Source of the DNA: Sciurus carolinensis
Lineage: Eukaryota; Chordata; Mammalia; Rodentia; Sciuridae
Direction: 5' to 3'
Assembly (NCBI RefSeq): GCF_902686445.1
Contig: NC_062223.1
Coordinates: 46,265,998 to 46,329,997 of the forward strand
Length of the DNA: 64,000 bases
Below are positions 12,820 to 22,733 of the stretch, one piece after another. Position 1 is the stretch's first letter, and the number at the start of each line of letters is the position of its first letter. Below the pieces are notes generated by a model. That model was not told the origin of the DNA, searched no databases, and saw nothing but the letters and a program-made list of their open reading frames with translations. The translations under genes and the position numbers were made by a program.

Positions 12820-13038
12820 GCTTCAAATCCTGCCACATGACCTTCTTCAGGGAAGCCTTTCTTGACAAGTTTAAGTCGTGGTAGTGTCCTTAATTCATGT
12901 TCCCTCAAATCCATGTGTGTACCTCTCTATTCCCAAACATACCAAGAACTCATTGAGGTTTTATGTGTGCAGTGTCAATAGGGAGCATGTGTGAAATGTT
13001 CAATATATATTTGCTGAATGAATAATTGGGTGAATGAA
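12820..13038 (+). repeat. L2 LINE 3' end
   Basis: CTTCAGGGAAGCCTTTCTTG, CAAGAACTCATTGAGG and TATTTGCTGAATGAATAAT are the L2 3' landmarks in order, with the terminal TGAATGAA-type repeat at about 13,014-13,040. The minus-strand ID SINE at 13,055 inserted just after it. Confidence 0.75.
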
Positions 13039-13054
13039 ATGAGTGGTTAAGTCA

Positions 13055-13146
13055 ATTTTTTTTTTTTTTTTTGGTACTGGGGATAGAACGCAGGGTCTTG
13101 TGCTTGCAAGGCAAGCACTCTACCAACTGAGCTATATCCCCAGCCC
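13055..13146 (-). mobile_element. ID SINE (tRNA-derived), minus strand, with target duplications
   Basis: Poly-T at 13,055-13,072 is the A-tail of a minus-strand element. The reverse complement reads GGGCTGGGGATATAGCTCAG, then TTGGTAGAGTGCTTGCCTTG and the degraded B box region. It is flanked by TAAGTCA at 13,048-13,054 and 13,147-13,153, a 7-base or slightly longer target duplication. Such SINEs are transcribed by Pol III from internal A and B boxes and mobilised by L1. Confidence 0.88.
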
Positions 13147-13479
13147 TAAGTCAGTAATTTTTAAAGTTTCTTTCAACCTCAAAGTTTTACAATGCTGAAG
13201 CTAATCCATAGTATGCACTAAGTTGTAGAATTTTTTGCTACTTCTTACTGAGTTATTCTCTATGACATACATTCTCATTTCCTAGTAAATTCAATTAGGG
13301 ACATAATAATGAAATAGCTAACTAATCAGGAGTATAAAAATGCAATATTTTCCCAAACACAGAGAAAACAGGAATCAAATTAATATCTACCTAATGAAAA
13401 TATTGCTTTAAATCAATTTAATAACTATTTAATGAAATAGTATTCACACTCTGATTTGATATATTTGACATATATTCTA

Positions 13480-13860
13480 CAACTATTTGTTGAGCATTTC
13501 TTTGTCCCAAGTACTATGTTTGATGTTCTCTATGCAACAGGGAACAAATGCTTATGTTGAAAATGAATGATTGACATTTTTAACTTTATTCAATATCCAA
13601 CAAGCATACTTGTTTGCAGTGTACCAGAAACTGAGGTACAAATATGAAAACACATTGCAGTCCTTGAAATGCTCATAACCTAATGGGAACATACACATAA
13701 AAGCAGAGAAGTTCAATAAAATGAGTGGCACATAGATGAAGCTGGGAAACCTGAAGAGGAATAGACCAAAGAAAACTTCCTGTAGGAGGTGGCACTGAGA
13801 AGGAAGGGAGATGGCACAGCAAAGAGGGAGGGGAAAAGGCATTAGTAAAGTTTGAAGTCA
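13480..13860 (+). repeat. Probable ancient LINE-derived sequence
   Basis: TATTTGTTGAGCATTTC, CAAGTACTATG and later TGAAATGCTCATAACCTAAT and GTGGCACATAGATGAAG resemble the old 'TTATTGAGCACCTACTATG' repeat and its usual downstream sequence. The overlapping minus-strand 96-codon ORF is judged to be chance. Confidence 0.4.
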
Positions 13861-13934
13861 GGAAAGAGAATGGTATGTGCTGATAGTTTATACATAGCTG
13901 CCTGCTCCTCTGTAGAAGGGGATTATCTCAATAT

Positions 13935-14158
13935 TTCAATCATTCTCAAGTAGACATAATTTTGACTCAGGGGATAGGTGTCAATGTCTAGAGACATTTT
14001 TGGTTGCCCCAGCTGGAAAGGCACCGTTGGGCATTTATTGGACATTTAGCAGAAAGAGGCAAGGAATGTTGCTCAATATTTCATGATGCACAGGACAACC
14101 CCACAGCATGGAACATAGAGATGTCAATGCTTGCTGAGGTTGAGAAATCTAACTGTAC
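13935..14158 (+). mobile_element. MER20 (hAT-Charlie) DNA transposon relic
   Basis: GTCAATGTCTAGAGACATTT, TTGGTTGCCCCAGCTGG, GATGCACAGGACAACCCC and TGAGGTTGAGAAATCT follow MER20 in order over about 220 bases. It is non-autonomous and non-coding; the 61-codon ORF across it is incidental. Confidence 0.8.
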
Positions 14159-14394
14159 TGCATTGGATCTTTCTGAGTGGAGATACTAGAATCTGTAAAC
14201 AGTTACAGTATTTTGTCATGAAGATCTTTTGATCAAAATGTAGGTACTTAATAATGACAGTTACTTTTTAGATAGCACTGAGGTGCCATTATATGGAATG
14301 TGGGGAATTGTTAAGACATATGGGAAATACACTTGTTTTAAATTAGGGGAATTCTTCCGTTACTTGGGGTAAATTGTAGGCACTTGAGGAACTG

Positions 14395-14625
14395 TACAAG
14401 GTTAAGAAAGTAGGCTCTGGAGCCATTTGGGTCTGGGTCTGTGATCCACTTAATCTACAGATGATACAGATGTAGTCCCTTAATTTCTCCAAGGCTCATT
14501 TTCTTCATCAATAAAATTGAGATGTCAATATTACCTGCTTCCCAAGGTTGTGAGAACACAATGGGTTAGTGTGTTTAAAGCAATTAACACAGTACTTCCA
14601 TTAAGTGCTTAATGAATATCATGAA
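14395..14625 (+). repeat. MIR, nearly full length
   Basis: GTAGGCTCTGGAGCCATTTG, GTCCCTTAATTTCTCCAAGG, CATCAATAAAATTGAGATG, GCTTCCCAAGGTTGTGAGAA and AGCAATTAACACAGTACTTC follow the MIR consensus from the tRNA-related head to the 3' end. Confidence 0.85.
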
Positions 14626-14763
14626 GATAATAATAGCACAACTAATATCTAGTATTTTTATTTACCCATAAATGTTTTATCTGTGGAAACTACTTTCATT
14701 CACATAACAAATAAGGGGATTGTTCTTATTGTTCCCATTTCTCTGATAAGAAAACCAAAATGA

Positions 14764-14862
14764 GGGCTGGGGATATAGCTTGGTTGGTAGAGTGCTTGCC
14801 TCGCATACACACGGCCCTGGGTTCAATCCCCAGCACTACAAAAAATAAATAAATAAAGTTGA
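14764..14862 (+). mobile_element. ID SINE, plus strand
   Basis: GGGCTGGGGATATAGCTTGG, then TTGGTAGAGTGCTTGCCTCG, the B box GGGTTCAATCCCCAGCAC and an A-rich tail with AAATAAATAAATAAAG. The promoter boxes are well preserved. Target duplications are not clear. Confidence 0.9.
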
Positions 14863-15349
14863 TTGATACTTTCAAAGTTTCAGAGCTGGTAAGAGGCAAA
14901 GTCAAGATTTAGATTCAGGGGATCTGGCTTCAGAGCATCTGCTCTTGATTAGTAAGCTATGCTGCCCATCTACTAAATTGTAAATGCATTTTAGCCATTA
15001 TTAGTAATATTTTATTAGTCTGCTTTAAGAATCTTTAGTTCTATAAAAATTATATAAATTGCCAGTAGTTTTTCAATTTTTATCAATATCAAAAGAGATC
15101 TGGAAAGTTGGAATACCATTAAAAAACTAGATATAATTTGTGTTATAATTTTTTTTTCAAATTTTACTTTATTATATGGTTTTCCTATACCCATCTAGAG
15201 TTCTTTAAGAAAGCCTATTTGGAACTTCAGAAATGTGATCTTTCCTATTTTAGACTATTTTTTAAATAAGGAAGGTGTCTTTTGATGTTAAAATGATGAC
15301 TATTACTTTTATTGGAATATATTTATTGAATGAAAGGGTAGCCTTACAC

Positions 15350-15600
15350 ATTAATTTATTCAAGTACTTTCTGAGCACCTAGTTCATGCTTCAGGTAAGC
15401 ATTGTTTTGTGTGTTTATCCAAGTAAGCACACAATTGTATGTTCAATGTGGTTAAGTTCAATGGTAGAGGTCTTCACAAAGTGCAGAGAGGAGAGTATCC
15501 AAGTTGGAAAAATTTTCTTGGAAGAGATGACCCCTAAATTGAGCTTCGAGGCATGTGTAAGAATTTGAGCTCTTCCTGGTTATTTCCATTTCCTTTTAGG
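15350..15600 (+). repeat. Ancient LINE-like repeat fragment
   Basis: TTATTCAAGTACTTTCTGAG with CACCTAGTTCATGC, then AGAGATGACCCCTAAATTGA with GCTTCGAGGC. This matches the layout of the old repeat better preserved at 42,480-44,260. A young ID SINE was inserted right after it. Confidence 0.4.
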
Positions 15601-15622
15601 CTTTTGTTTGTCAAGAAGCTCT

Positions 15623-15713
15623 TGGGGGCTGGGGAGATAGCTCAGTTGGTAGAGTGCTTGCCTTTTAAGCACAAGGCCCTGGGTTCGATCCCCAGCACCC
15701 AAGAAAAAAAAAA
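15623..15713 (+). mobile_element. Young ID SINE with 10-base target duplications
   Basis: GGGGCTGGGGAGATAGCTCA, GTTGGTAGAGTGCTTGCC and the intact B box GGTTCGATCCCCAGCAC, then an A-rich tail. AAGAAGCTCT occurs at 15,613-15,622 and again at 15,714-15,723, a perfect target duplication. The intact boxes and perfect duplication suggest a recent insertion. Confidence 0.95.
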
Positions 15714-15945
15714 AAGAAGCTCTCCTAGGCAAGTTTTATGCTTTTCCTAAGGAAATTCTCTGCCATTAGGGGTCATCAGTGAGCATCAAGGTGGTAAATT
15801 AATCATATTTAAGTTCATACTGGGTATAGGTGGGGAATAAAAGTGGCAGATATATATATACTTATAGGCAATAAAGTTTATGTTACATAATTACTATGTT
15901 TATGAAAAGTGGCATAAAACCAAGTTTCCATCAATGAGTCATTTA

Positions 15946-16365
15946 TTTATTTATTTATTTATTATTATTGTAAACAAATGGGATACATGTTGTTTCTCTA
16001 TTTGTACATGGAGTCAAGGCATACCATTTGTGTAATCATAAATTTACATAGGGCAATGTTGTTTGATTCATTGTTATTTTTTTTCCCTTCCCCCCCACCC
16101 CTCCCACCCCTCCCACCCCTCTTTTCCCTCTATACAGTCCTTCCTTCCTCCATTCTTACCACGCTTCTTATCCCTAACCCTAAACCTAACCCTAATGCTA
16201 ACCCCTCCCACCCCCCATTATATGTCCTCATCTGCTTATCAGCGAGATCATTCATCCTTTAGTTTTTTGAGATTGGCTTATCTCACTTAGCATGATATTC
16301 TCCAATTTCATCCATTTGCCTGCAAATGCCATAATTTTATCATTCTTCATGGCGGAGTAATATTC
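15946..16365 (-). mobile_element. Young 5'-truncated L1, minus strand, with 14-base target duplications
   Basis: CAATGAGTCATTTA at 15,932-15,945 recurs at 16,366-16,379. Between them is an L1 3' end on the minus strand: a (TTTA)n tail, 3' UTR with an extreme pyrimidine tract (16,083-16,215; purine-rich on the sense strand) and the last bases of ORF2. It closely matches the 3' end of the plus-strand L1 at 61,734-63,554, so it is probably from the same recent subfamily. The tract includes degenerate CCCTAA units (16,168-16,203). Small plus-strand ORFs here are antisense shadows. Confidence 0.95.
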
Positions 16366-16539
16366 CAATGAGTCATTTAAATACACAGGAAAAGGTGACA
16401 TCTAGTCCTAAACCATGTGTAGTGAAAAGTAACAAGAAATATAAGACTTGATTCTTACCTTTTAAGGGTTTAAATATAGAAACAGAAATAGATATTTACT
16501 TATAAAACATTAACTAGGATATGTACTTATAAAACATTT

Positions 16540-16645
16540 AGTAACTCCATGTGGCTTATGTTCTTTCCTTAGTACCTAGCACAGAGTCTGACATATTGTA
16601 GGTTTTCAACATTATTGAATGAACGAATGTGTGGGTGAGTGGCAC
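16540..16645 (+). repeat. L2 LINE 3' end fragment
   Basis: CCTTAGTACCTAGCACAGAG, CTGACATATTGTAGG and CATTATTGAATGAACGAATG match the L2 3' terminus and its TGAATGAA repeat. Confidence 0.7.
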
Positions 16646-17724
16646 AGGCTCCAAGTGCTCTTAGGGTTCAAAGAGATGACAGGTCTTTGTGTGCTGGAGC
16701 AAAAAGAGAAAATTTTAAACTGGATCTTGAGAATGACCTGAGTCCGAATAGGTGGGAGTTAAAAATGAACATTGTATTCTCAAGGGATAAAGAATCAATT
16801 GACAGGCAGAAGAGGGCTCTAAAATAACAGCAGGAAGTTTGGATGGTATGAAATTGTAAACTCTTCTGTTTGACATAAGTTTAAGGAAAGAGACTTCATG
16901 TCTTTTTTCATTTTCCTTTTGTAGAATATGACACATAGGATGGGCTTAGCCATTGGATGTTGATTACTTGACAGACCAGTTGACTGACTGACTAGTAGAT
17001 AAACTTCAAAATCTATTTCTAAGATATTTCCCTTTAGGCAATTTAAAAATTGATATTTTGTGAAAATTCAGCTGTGATTAGAGTATAGAATGTCAAATGT
17101 GATGGAGGAGAAGCAACTACAATTAAGAAACTCTTATAGATGATAAGAGGTTGAGAGAGAAATGAAGTGGGTCCAGTTGGGAATGGAAAGGAATGATACT
17201 TTTAATAGTTACTCTGAGGAAAGACTCCCTTAAAGTTAGATATCCCTTCTTTTTTCTGTCTCAGAAAATGTTCCCTAGAAGCAGGGATTGAAATGGGGAT
17301 TTCTGTCTAGGAGACCCATTGAGGGAATACTCACAGTTGAAAACTGCGATCGAGGAAGGAGCACAGAGCAGAGGATGACATTCAGCCAAGCCATGTGTTC
17401 AGCTAATGTCTAACCTATCTGAAGTATGAAAGAGGCCACAGAGGAGTCCCTCACTGAGGCAAAGAAACTGTTTTTAGTCCCCAGTCATTAGCTTTGGGTG
17501 TCTGCCAACTTAGGAGGGAAAAGACCATAACCTTGTAGGCATTTCCTGGCTAGGTTTCTTTGAGTCAAGGACAGTTGTCAGGAGAAGGGTGTAGCTGTGA
17601 AACGGTAGCAGTCAGGATTCTACAGCTGGGGTTTGGTTGCACTAACCTGGTAAGAGGCATCTTGACAGGACACCAACAGTGTCTACTACATTCTTCTATG
17701 GTTTCTTCTTCATAGCATCCTGCT

Positions 17725-18095
17725 GAGAATCATCTTAGGGCTTCCCATCACATCCAGAATAAAATCAAAACCCTTTTTCTTGACCTGCACAATCTGGCCC
17801 CTTTCTACCTCTTTGGCTTTGTGTGTACAAACTCTCTATCTGACTGAACTTTAGTTTTCATTTTCAAGCATGACAAACTCATTCTTACCTTAGAGTCTTT
17901 ACACTTGGTTTTTGCCCTGCCTGGAATACTCTTTCCCTAGATTTTCGCAACAAACTTCTCATCATGCAGGCCTTTCTATTAAGATGCCACCACCTCAGAG
18001 AGGCCATTCACTGTCAGTCTCGTCCCAAGAAGCTCTGTCCTCTTCACAGCTGTCACCCTGTTGCCTTGATCAGTGCTCTTCCAATAAATGTTATT
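17725..18095 (+). repeat. L2 LINE fragment
   Basis: GGGCTTCCCATCACATCCAG, CACAATCTGGCCCCTTTCTA, GCCCTGCCTGGAATACTC and AGGCCTTTCTATTAAGATGC follow L2 just upstream of its 3' end. The short plus-strand ORF at 17,912-18,097 is a relic of this repeat, not a gene. Confidence 0.8.
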
Positions 18096-18294
18096 GAATT
18101 AATAAGTAACTGGTTTGAGAGAAATGAATAAGCATTGAGTGTTCAAGATCTCCCTGGATAACAGTGAAAGAAGTGGAAATATTAACAGAAATGAGCACTG
18201 TGAAGGGTGAGTCAACATGTACAGAATGATGTGAAATTTTGTCTTCATGTATATATTAAATTTGAGATAATAGCAGAAAATATATGGTGGAGGC

Positions 18295-18512
18295 AGGATA
18301 GTGTTATTAGGAGCACGATTCTAGAACAAAATTCATATCCAAGCCCTACAACATAACCAACTGCTAGATCGTGGGCAAGTTATTTAACCCCCAGTTTCCT
18401 TACCTGTAAATGAAGATAATGATATTACCTACATCCTAATGTTATTGAGAGGACTGAATGAGTTATAGGTATTAAATCACATAAGATAGATCTGGCTTAC
18501 AGTATTGTTTCT
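18295..18512 (+). repeat. MIR, nearly full length
   Basis: GAGCACGATTCTAGAACAAA, TCGTGGGCAAGTTATTTAAC, CAGTTTCCTTACCTGTAAAT, GAGAGGACTGAATGAG and ATCTGGCTTACAGTATTG lie in MIR order. Confidence 0.82.
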
Positions 18513-19289
18513 AATGAAATTTAAGGAGTCTTGCATATAGAAAAGGACTGGGACTAGAGTGTGAGCGAGTGAACTACCTGTGGACGAAATTTGAGGAGGT
18601 ACTCACTCACTCATAGGGTTGTGTGAGGGTAATGAGCATACCTCCTTGAATGATGAGTTATTGTCCCTTTATTTGCTTTAGCCTAATCCTGACCCCTGGC
18701 TGAAGTATTTGAAGAGAAACCCCTTAAGTAAGGTTCTCTAAATCCAGATGTAATAGCTTTTCTCTGTGGCCTTCATGGGAGTGGTTTCATGGTATTGTTA
18801 ATCTCTGGCTTGGCTCACTGTCATTTGATTGCTTCACAGCCTTTTTCTTCACTTATGTAACCAGTGCCCTGTAGTTCCCTCTGCCCAGATACTCAGTGGG
18901 TTCTTGTTTTCCTTGTTGGACCCTGCAACAGGATTCCAGAAGGAAAGGGAAGAAGCTAACCTAATGGAGTGACTTCAATGTATTATGTGCTTTTATATAC
19001 AAGATATTTAATCTTCATCAGGTAGTGGAATAATGCCCATTAGATACTTGATAAAGGAGAAATCTGAGATTCAGGGATGGATAACTCATCTAGGGTGACC
19101 AGAAAGAACTGGGATTCAAATCCCAGCTCTTTGATTGTAGAGTTTATACTTTTCTGCTTTGCAGAGCATCTGGAAGCATCCAGATGGTAGGTAAACTCCC
19201 ATTAAACTACAAGAATTCATTAGCTTTTTTTTTTTCCAGTGAGGTTTTTAAAAATTTTCTGAGAGGTACTATTATACTATCTTCTTTTC

Positions 19290-19850
19290 ATTCTCTATTT
19301 AGTTATTTATTGAAGTAAAATTCACATAACATAAAATTAATAATTTTAGAGTGAACAATAACATTTAGTACTTTCACAGTTTAGTTCTAGAACATTTCCA
19401 TTAATCCAAAATAAAACTCCTTTCCCGTTAAGTTTTTCCCATTCCCCTCTCCTCTCAATCCCAGGCAACCCTCAGTTTATGTTCTGTTTCTATGGGTTTA
19501 CCTGTTCTGACTATTTCATACACGTGGAATCTACAATATGTTATTTTTATGTCTGGCTTCTTCGTTTAGTATGTTTTCAAGGTTCATCTACTTTGCAGAA
19601 TGTATCAGTGTTTTGCTTTTTATGGCTGAATAATACTTCTTTATATATATGTGTGTATATATATGTATATATTTGTGTGTATATATATATATATATGTAT
19701 GTATTAATTTGTGTATGCTTTCATCCATGGATAAGCATTTGGTATCCATCTTTTGGCTATTGTGAATAGTGCTCCTCTGAACTTGCATGTACACATATTT
19801 AATTGAGTACCTGTTTTCAATTTCTTTGGAAATATATGAACCCATTAACT
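19290..19850 (-). mobile_element. Old L1 (L1M-type) fragment, minus strand, with internal TA/TG microsatellite
   Basis: The plus strand reads like an antisense old L1: TGAAGTAAAATTCACATAAC, TAGAACATTTCCATTAATCC, GGCAACCCTCAGTTTATG, GTTTTCAAGGTTCATCTAC, TTTTTATGGCTGAATAATAC and TTTTGGCTATTGTGAATAG. A (TA/TG)n tract at 19,643-19,712 sits where the original reads like CCATTGTATATATACC and has expanded. Short ORFs on both strands are chance or L1 remains. Confidence 0.8.
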
Positions 19851-21187
19851 TCTAGATCTTTTATCTAACTCACTTCCTATCAATTTCAGATTACAAATGA
19901 AAAACACATAACTATGCTAATTTTTTCTATTTGAAGGCTAATCACATATATAATCTTCTAATCTAATTTTAATTTACTCTGCAAGTTTGCTTATATTTCT
20001 GCTCACTGTGTGTGTGTGTGTCTGTCTGTCTGAGGGTGTGAGGGTATGGTAGCACAGAGGATTTTGAAAACATTTTAAATATAACCACCTGAGACTTGAA
20101 GGTTATTAGCAACCACTAGCATGTGTTTTATATCAATAACAGCAGATTTTATCTAAAGTGCCTTTTCTAGGTCAGAGAGATCATGCTTCATTAAAGGAAA
20201 GTGCTAACAGAGAAGGGTTATTTGGAAATTTGGACAAACAAGTAGATGCAGCTATTTTCAGTTTTGTGTAAATAAAATTACAATTCTCTCATTAGGACAA
20301 AAAGAGCAGATGAGGGAGGGAGGGATGGTTGTGTTTTTGTAATTTATGTGAAAAGGGATATGATCTAAAATAAAGTGAATGCACAAATAAAATAAGTAGC
20401 TCAGGAGCAAATTATTTATTTATGAAATGAAACATCTTGAAAAGAAAGGAATGCTGACAATAGCTTAGTGTGCAGTATATCACACTCCTGTTCTTACCCT
20501 TTTATTTTCAAAACCATACATAGTAATTTAGTTGCATTCCCATTAATATTAGTGGGAGTTTTGAAACTTAAATTCCTGCACACATCTTTGAAAATGTATA
20601 GGTCAATGTAAACTGTTAATGAAAAACTGTTTTTCATTTTCAGTGAAATGGTTTGAATTTCTCACCAATGGTGTCCTAGAAGGCACCTTCATTCTAGTTA
20701 CAGGGGAAGAATTATGGTAAGGTTAGTATTTGGAGGTCATTATCTTTAAAGCATCATGGATAAGAAATCACATTAAAGAGAAAAAGGTGTTTTCCCACCA
20801 CAAAGTTCAGGATCTATGTTGTTTTACAGTAAGTAAAGGGGATTGGACCCTTTCAGTGGTCCCTTTCAGCTGGGTGCATCTGATCTGTGATAGAGGCATG
20901 CTAAGGTGAATTTTAATTAGGACTAAATTGTGGTATTACTCTTTCATACCCTGAACATCTGTTCCCTTCAGAAATGATGATTTATGCAAGCTATCAGAGC
21001 AGACAGCTTGCTACAGCTTATGTCACGGTTAGTGGGAAGCTGGTGGTAGCATTTCAGAAAACCAGCATCTAAATGGAGACTGGCCAGTGTATATGATATA
21101 GGTAATAGGGGGGAGGGAAGCATGATGTGTCCATTTTTAATTCTGAAGCCAAATATTGACTTGCCTTTTAAAAAAATTATCTTCTAG

Positions 21188-21393
21188 ACCATCTGTTGTT
21201 AATGAAGAAAATAACTTGGACAATGAATGGGCTGATGCTTCCTACTGATGTCAAAAGACAGAAAACCAAGCCTGTTCTTTCTAGTAGAATGAAGAAACTT
21301 ACTGAGAAGACCTCAGTCCGAATTCTGTTCTTTAAGAATGGCATGGGACAGGATGGGCATGAGATTACAGTGGGAAAGGAAACAATGAAAAAG
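21188..21393 (+). CDS. DCDC1: DCDC1 internal exon: linker and start of second DCX domain; one base out of phase
   Basis: The canonical acceptor TTATCTTCTAG ends at 21187 and donor GTAATT starts at 21394. The frame that continues in phase into the next exon reads HLLLMKKITWTMNGLMLP, then a basic linker (KRQKTKPVLSSRMKK), then the second DCX hairpin VRILFFKNGMGQDGHEITV. The exon is 206 bases, while the visible neighbours are phase 0 on both facing ends, so 207 (or another multiple of three) is expected. Joined canonically to 2886-3047, the message reads Lys-Thr-Ile-Cys-Cys-stop. As I remember the human protein, an Asp codon (GAC) should begin here, and its G coincides with the G of the acceptor AG. 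Possible causes are a one-base deletion at the splice site, an assembly error, use of an internal in-phase AG (exon starting at 21262 or 21271), or an unseen exon in the 18-kb intron. The DCX frame itself is intact. Confidence 0.82.
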
Positions 21394-22094
21394 GTAATTT
21401 TGTACTAAATATTGAAATATGAATCAAATTTCAAAGATTTTATGGCTTTAAAAATGTGGGGTTTTTTTCCTTCTAAATAGCAATGTCAACTAATAAACTG
21501 AAATATCAAGGAAGGCATTACATATATTCACCTGGTTGAAAGTGTACTTACTGCACTAACAGCATGAATTACTTTAGTTAAGCAAAGATACTTATTTGAT
21601 TAATATAGTTGGCCATTTACCTGGTAAAAGTTATGTTTACACCAGGAGGAACTTTCTAGTTGATTCAATATTTTAGAAGATATTTAGAATTAAGTCATTG
21701 TAACCTAGCTTCAAATCTCAAATATGCCTCTTTTCATTTAGAATAATAAGATCTAAAAGTGGCCTTGCTCCTTGGAAGAATAAGCAAAGTCTGAAATAAC
21801 AAATTAAATTTAAAAAATAAATCTGAAACAATCCTAAGAAATATTGTATATCAACAAAACTTTAAAAAACTGAAATTTGTAGTATTACTTATCATAGAAA
21901 TTCCCATTTTTTAAGAAACTACTTATACTTCTCAGATCATCTTTGATATTAAAAATACAGAGGAACTAATAGGAATTTGAAAAAATATAGCTTTTTATAG
22001 ATGTTTCAACCAATCTTAAAGCAGTCTAATAATAATATAGTAACAAATTTATTAAGAATGTATGATAGGAAAAGACAGTAAAATGAATCCTATC

Positions 22095-22350
22095 TAACTT
22101 TCCTATGTACATATATGAATATACCACAGTGAATCTCACCATCATGTACATCCACAAGACACTAATTTAAAAAAAGGTCTAAAAAATAGCAGAAAGATCA
22201 GTAGAGTAAAGGGAAGGAAACTGGGGGAAAGAGGGGGGGATAGAAAGTGAAAGTATTGGGGACTGAATTAGAACAAATTATATTCCATGCTTTTGTAACA
22301 AGGTCAAAATGAATCCTAATATATATATAACTAAAAAAAACCATTAAAAA
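22095..22350 (+). repeat. Squirrel-lineage repeat related to L1 3' UTR, copy 1
   Basis: ATACCACAGTGAATCTCACC, ACATCCACAAGACACTAATT, a purine-rich tract, GGGGACTGAATTAGAACAAA, TTATATTCCATGCTTTTG, CAAAATGAATCCTA and a final AACCATTAAAAATT. The same order of motifs recurs at 23,385-23,685 and, on the minus strand, at 45,800-46,030. It looks like a moderately old lineage-specific L1 3' end. Confidence 0.65.
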
Positions 22351-22364
22351 TTATGAAAAAGTAT

Positions 22365-22582
22365 GGGAGACAGTAAAACACAGCTAAACAGTCTAGGTTG
22401 GAACCTGGCTTTTCCACTCACTAGCTATGAGACTTTGAACAATTTAGCTTCCCTGAGAGCCTCAATTTCTTCAAATAGAAATCTCTACTTAGAATATCTG
22501 TTAGAATTCAATGTGATGTTGTGCATTGAGTGCAATGCCTGGCACTCAGAACGTTCCCAGTAAATGTTTTCTATTCTTACCT
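22365..22582 (+). repeat. MIR
   Basis: GGTTGGAACCTGGCTTTTCC, GAGACTTTGAACAATTTAGC, GAGCCTCAATTTCTTCAAAT and GCCTGGCACTCAGAACG follow MIR. The 66-codon ORF over it comes from the repeat. Confidence 0.78.
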
Positions 22583-22594
22583 TTTTAAAAAATT

Positions 22595-22733
22595 CTTTTT
22601 AAAACCTTTTTGTAGTTGTAGATGGACAGAATGCCTTCATTTTGTTTTTCTGTGGTGCTAAGGATCGAACCCAGTGCCTCACATGTGCTAGACAAGCACT
22701 CTGCCACTGAGCTACAGCCCCAGCCCCCCTGTT
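22595..22733 (-). mobile_element. ID-type SINE, minus strand
   Basis: On the plus strand: TTTTTGTAGTTGTAGATGGA, then TGGTGCTAAGGATCGAACCC (B box reversed), CTAGACAAGCACTCTGCCAC and TGAGCTACAGCCCCAGCCCC. The unusual left tail (TTGTAGATGGAC) is typical of an ID variant with a unique 3' extension. Several changes from the young copies suggest an older insertion. Confidence 0.8.

Larger units (their letters stand above)
3048..21187 (+). other. DCDC1: DCDC1 intron, about 18.1 kb
   Basis: Donor GTAAAA at 3048, acceptor TTCTAG ending at 21187. Contents are listed separately: old MIR, L2 and MER20 relics, three ID SINEs, and one young L1 3' end. Stretches where I see nothing specific are roughly 3,640-5,430, 5,710-8,530, 9,500-11,230, 16,640-17,720, 18,510-19,280 and 19,860-20,970. 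The part 4,590-4,880 has higher GC than its surroundings and no repeat signature. The phases at the two ends do not agree (see the exon at 21188). Confidence 0.7.

Noticed and set aside
13055..15713. tRNA genes
   Set aside because: The tRNA-like boxes belong to ID SINEs with A-tails. They do not fold into a full cloverleaf with an acceptor stem.
16166..16206. Interstitial telomere from a chromosome fusion
   Set aside because: The few degenerate CCCTAA units are inside a dated L1 insertion, and the related L1 carries them too.
15978..16290. Pro/Ser-rich plus-strand ORFs
   Set aside because: They are the antisense reading of the purine-rich L1 3' UTR, bounded by target duplications.
20972..21027. 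A 56-base exon-like segment (acceptor TTCCCTTCAG, donor CACG/GTTAGT), open in two frames
   Set aside because: It could supply the G needed to bring the 21,188 exon into frame, but its own start phase does not fit the exon ending at 3047, its donor is weak, and the product has no DCX character.
21189..21245. Alternative frame of the fourth exon (acidic, SVVNEENNLDNEWADAS)
   Set aside because: It looks protein-like but runs into a stop within 20 codons and does not lead into the DCX frame. The frame beginning HLLLMKK fits the family as I remember it.
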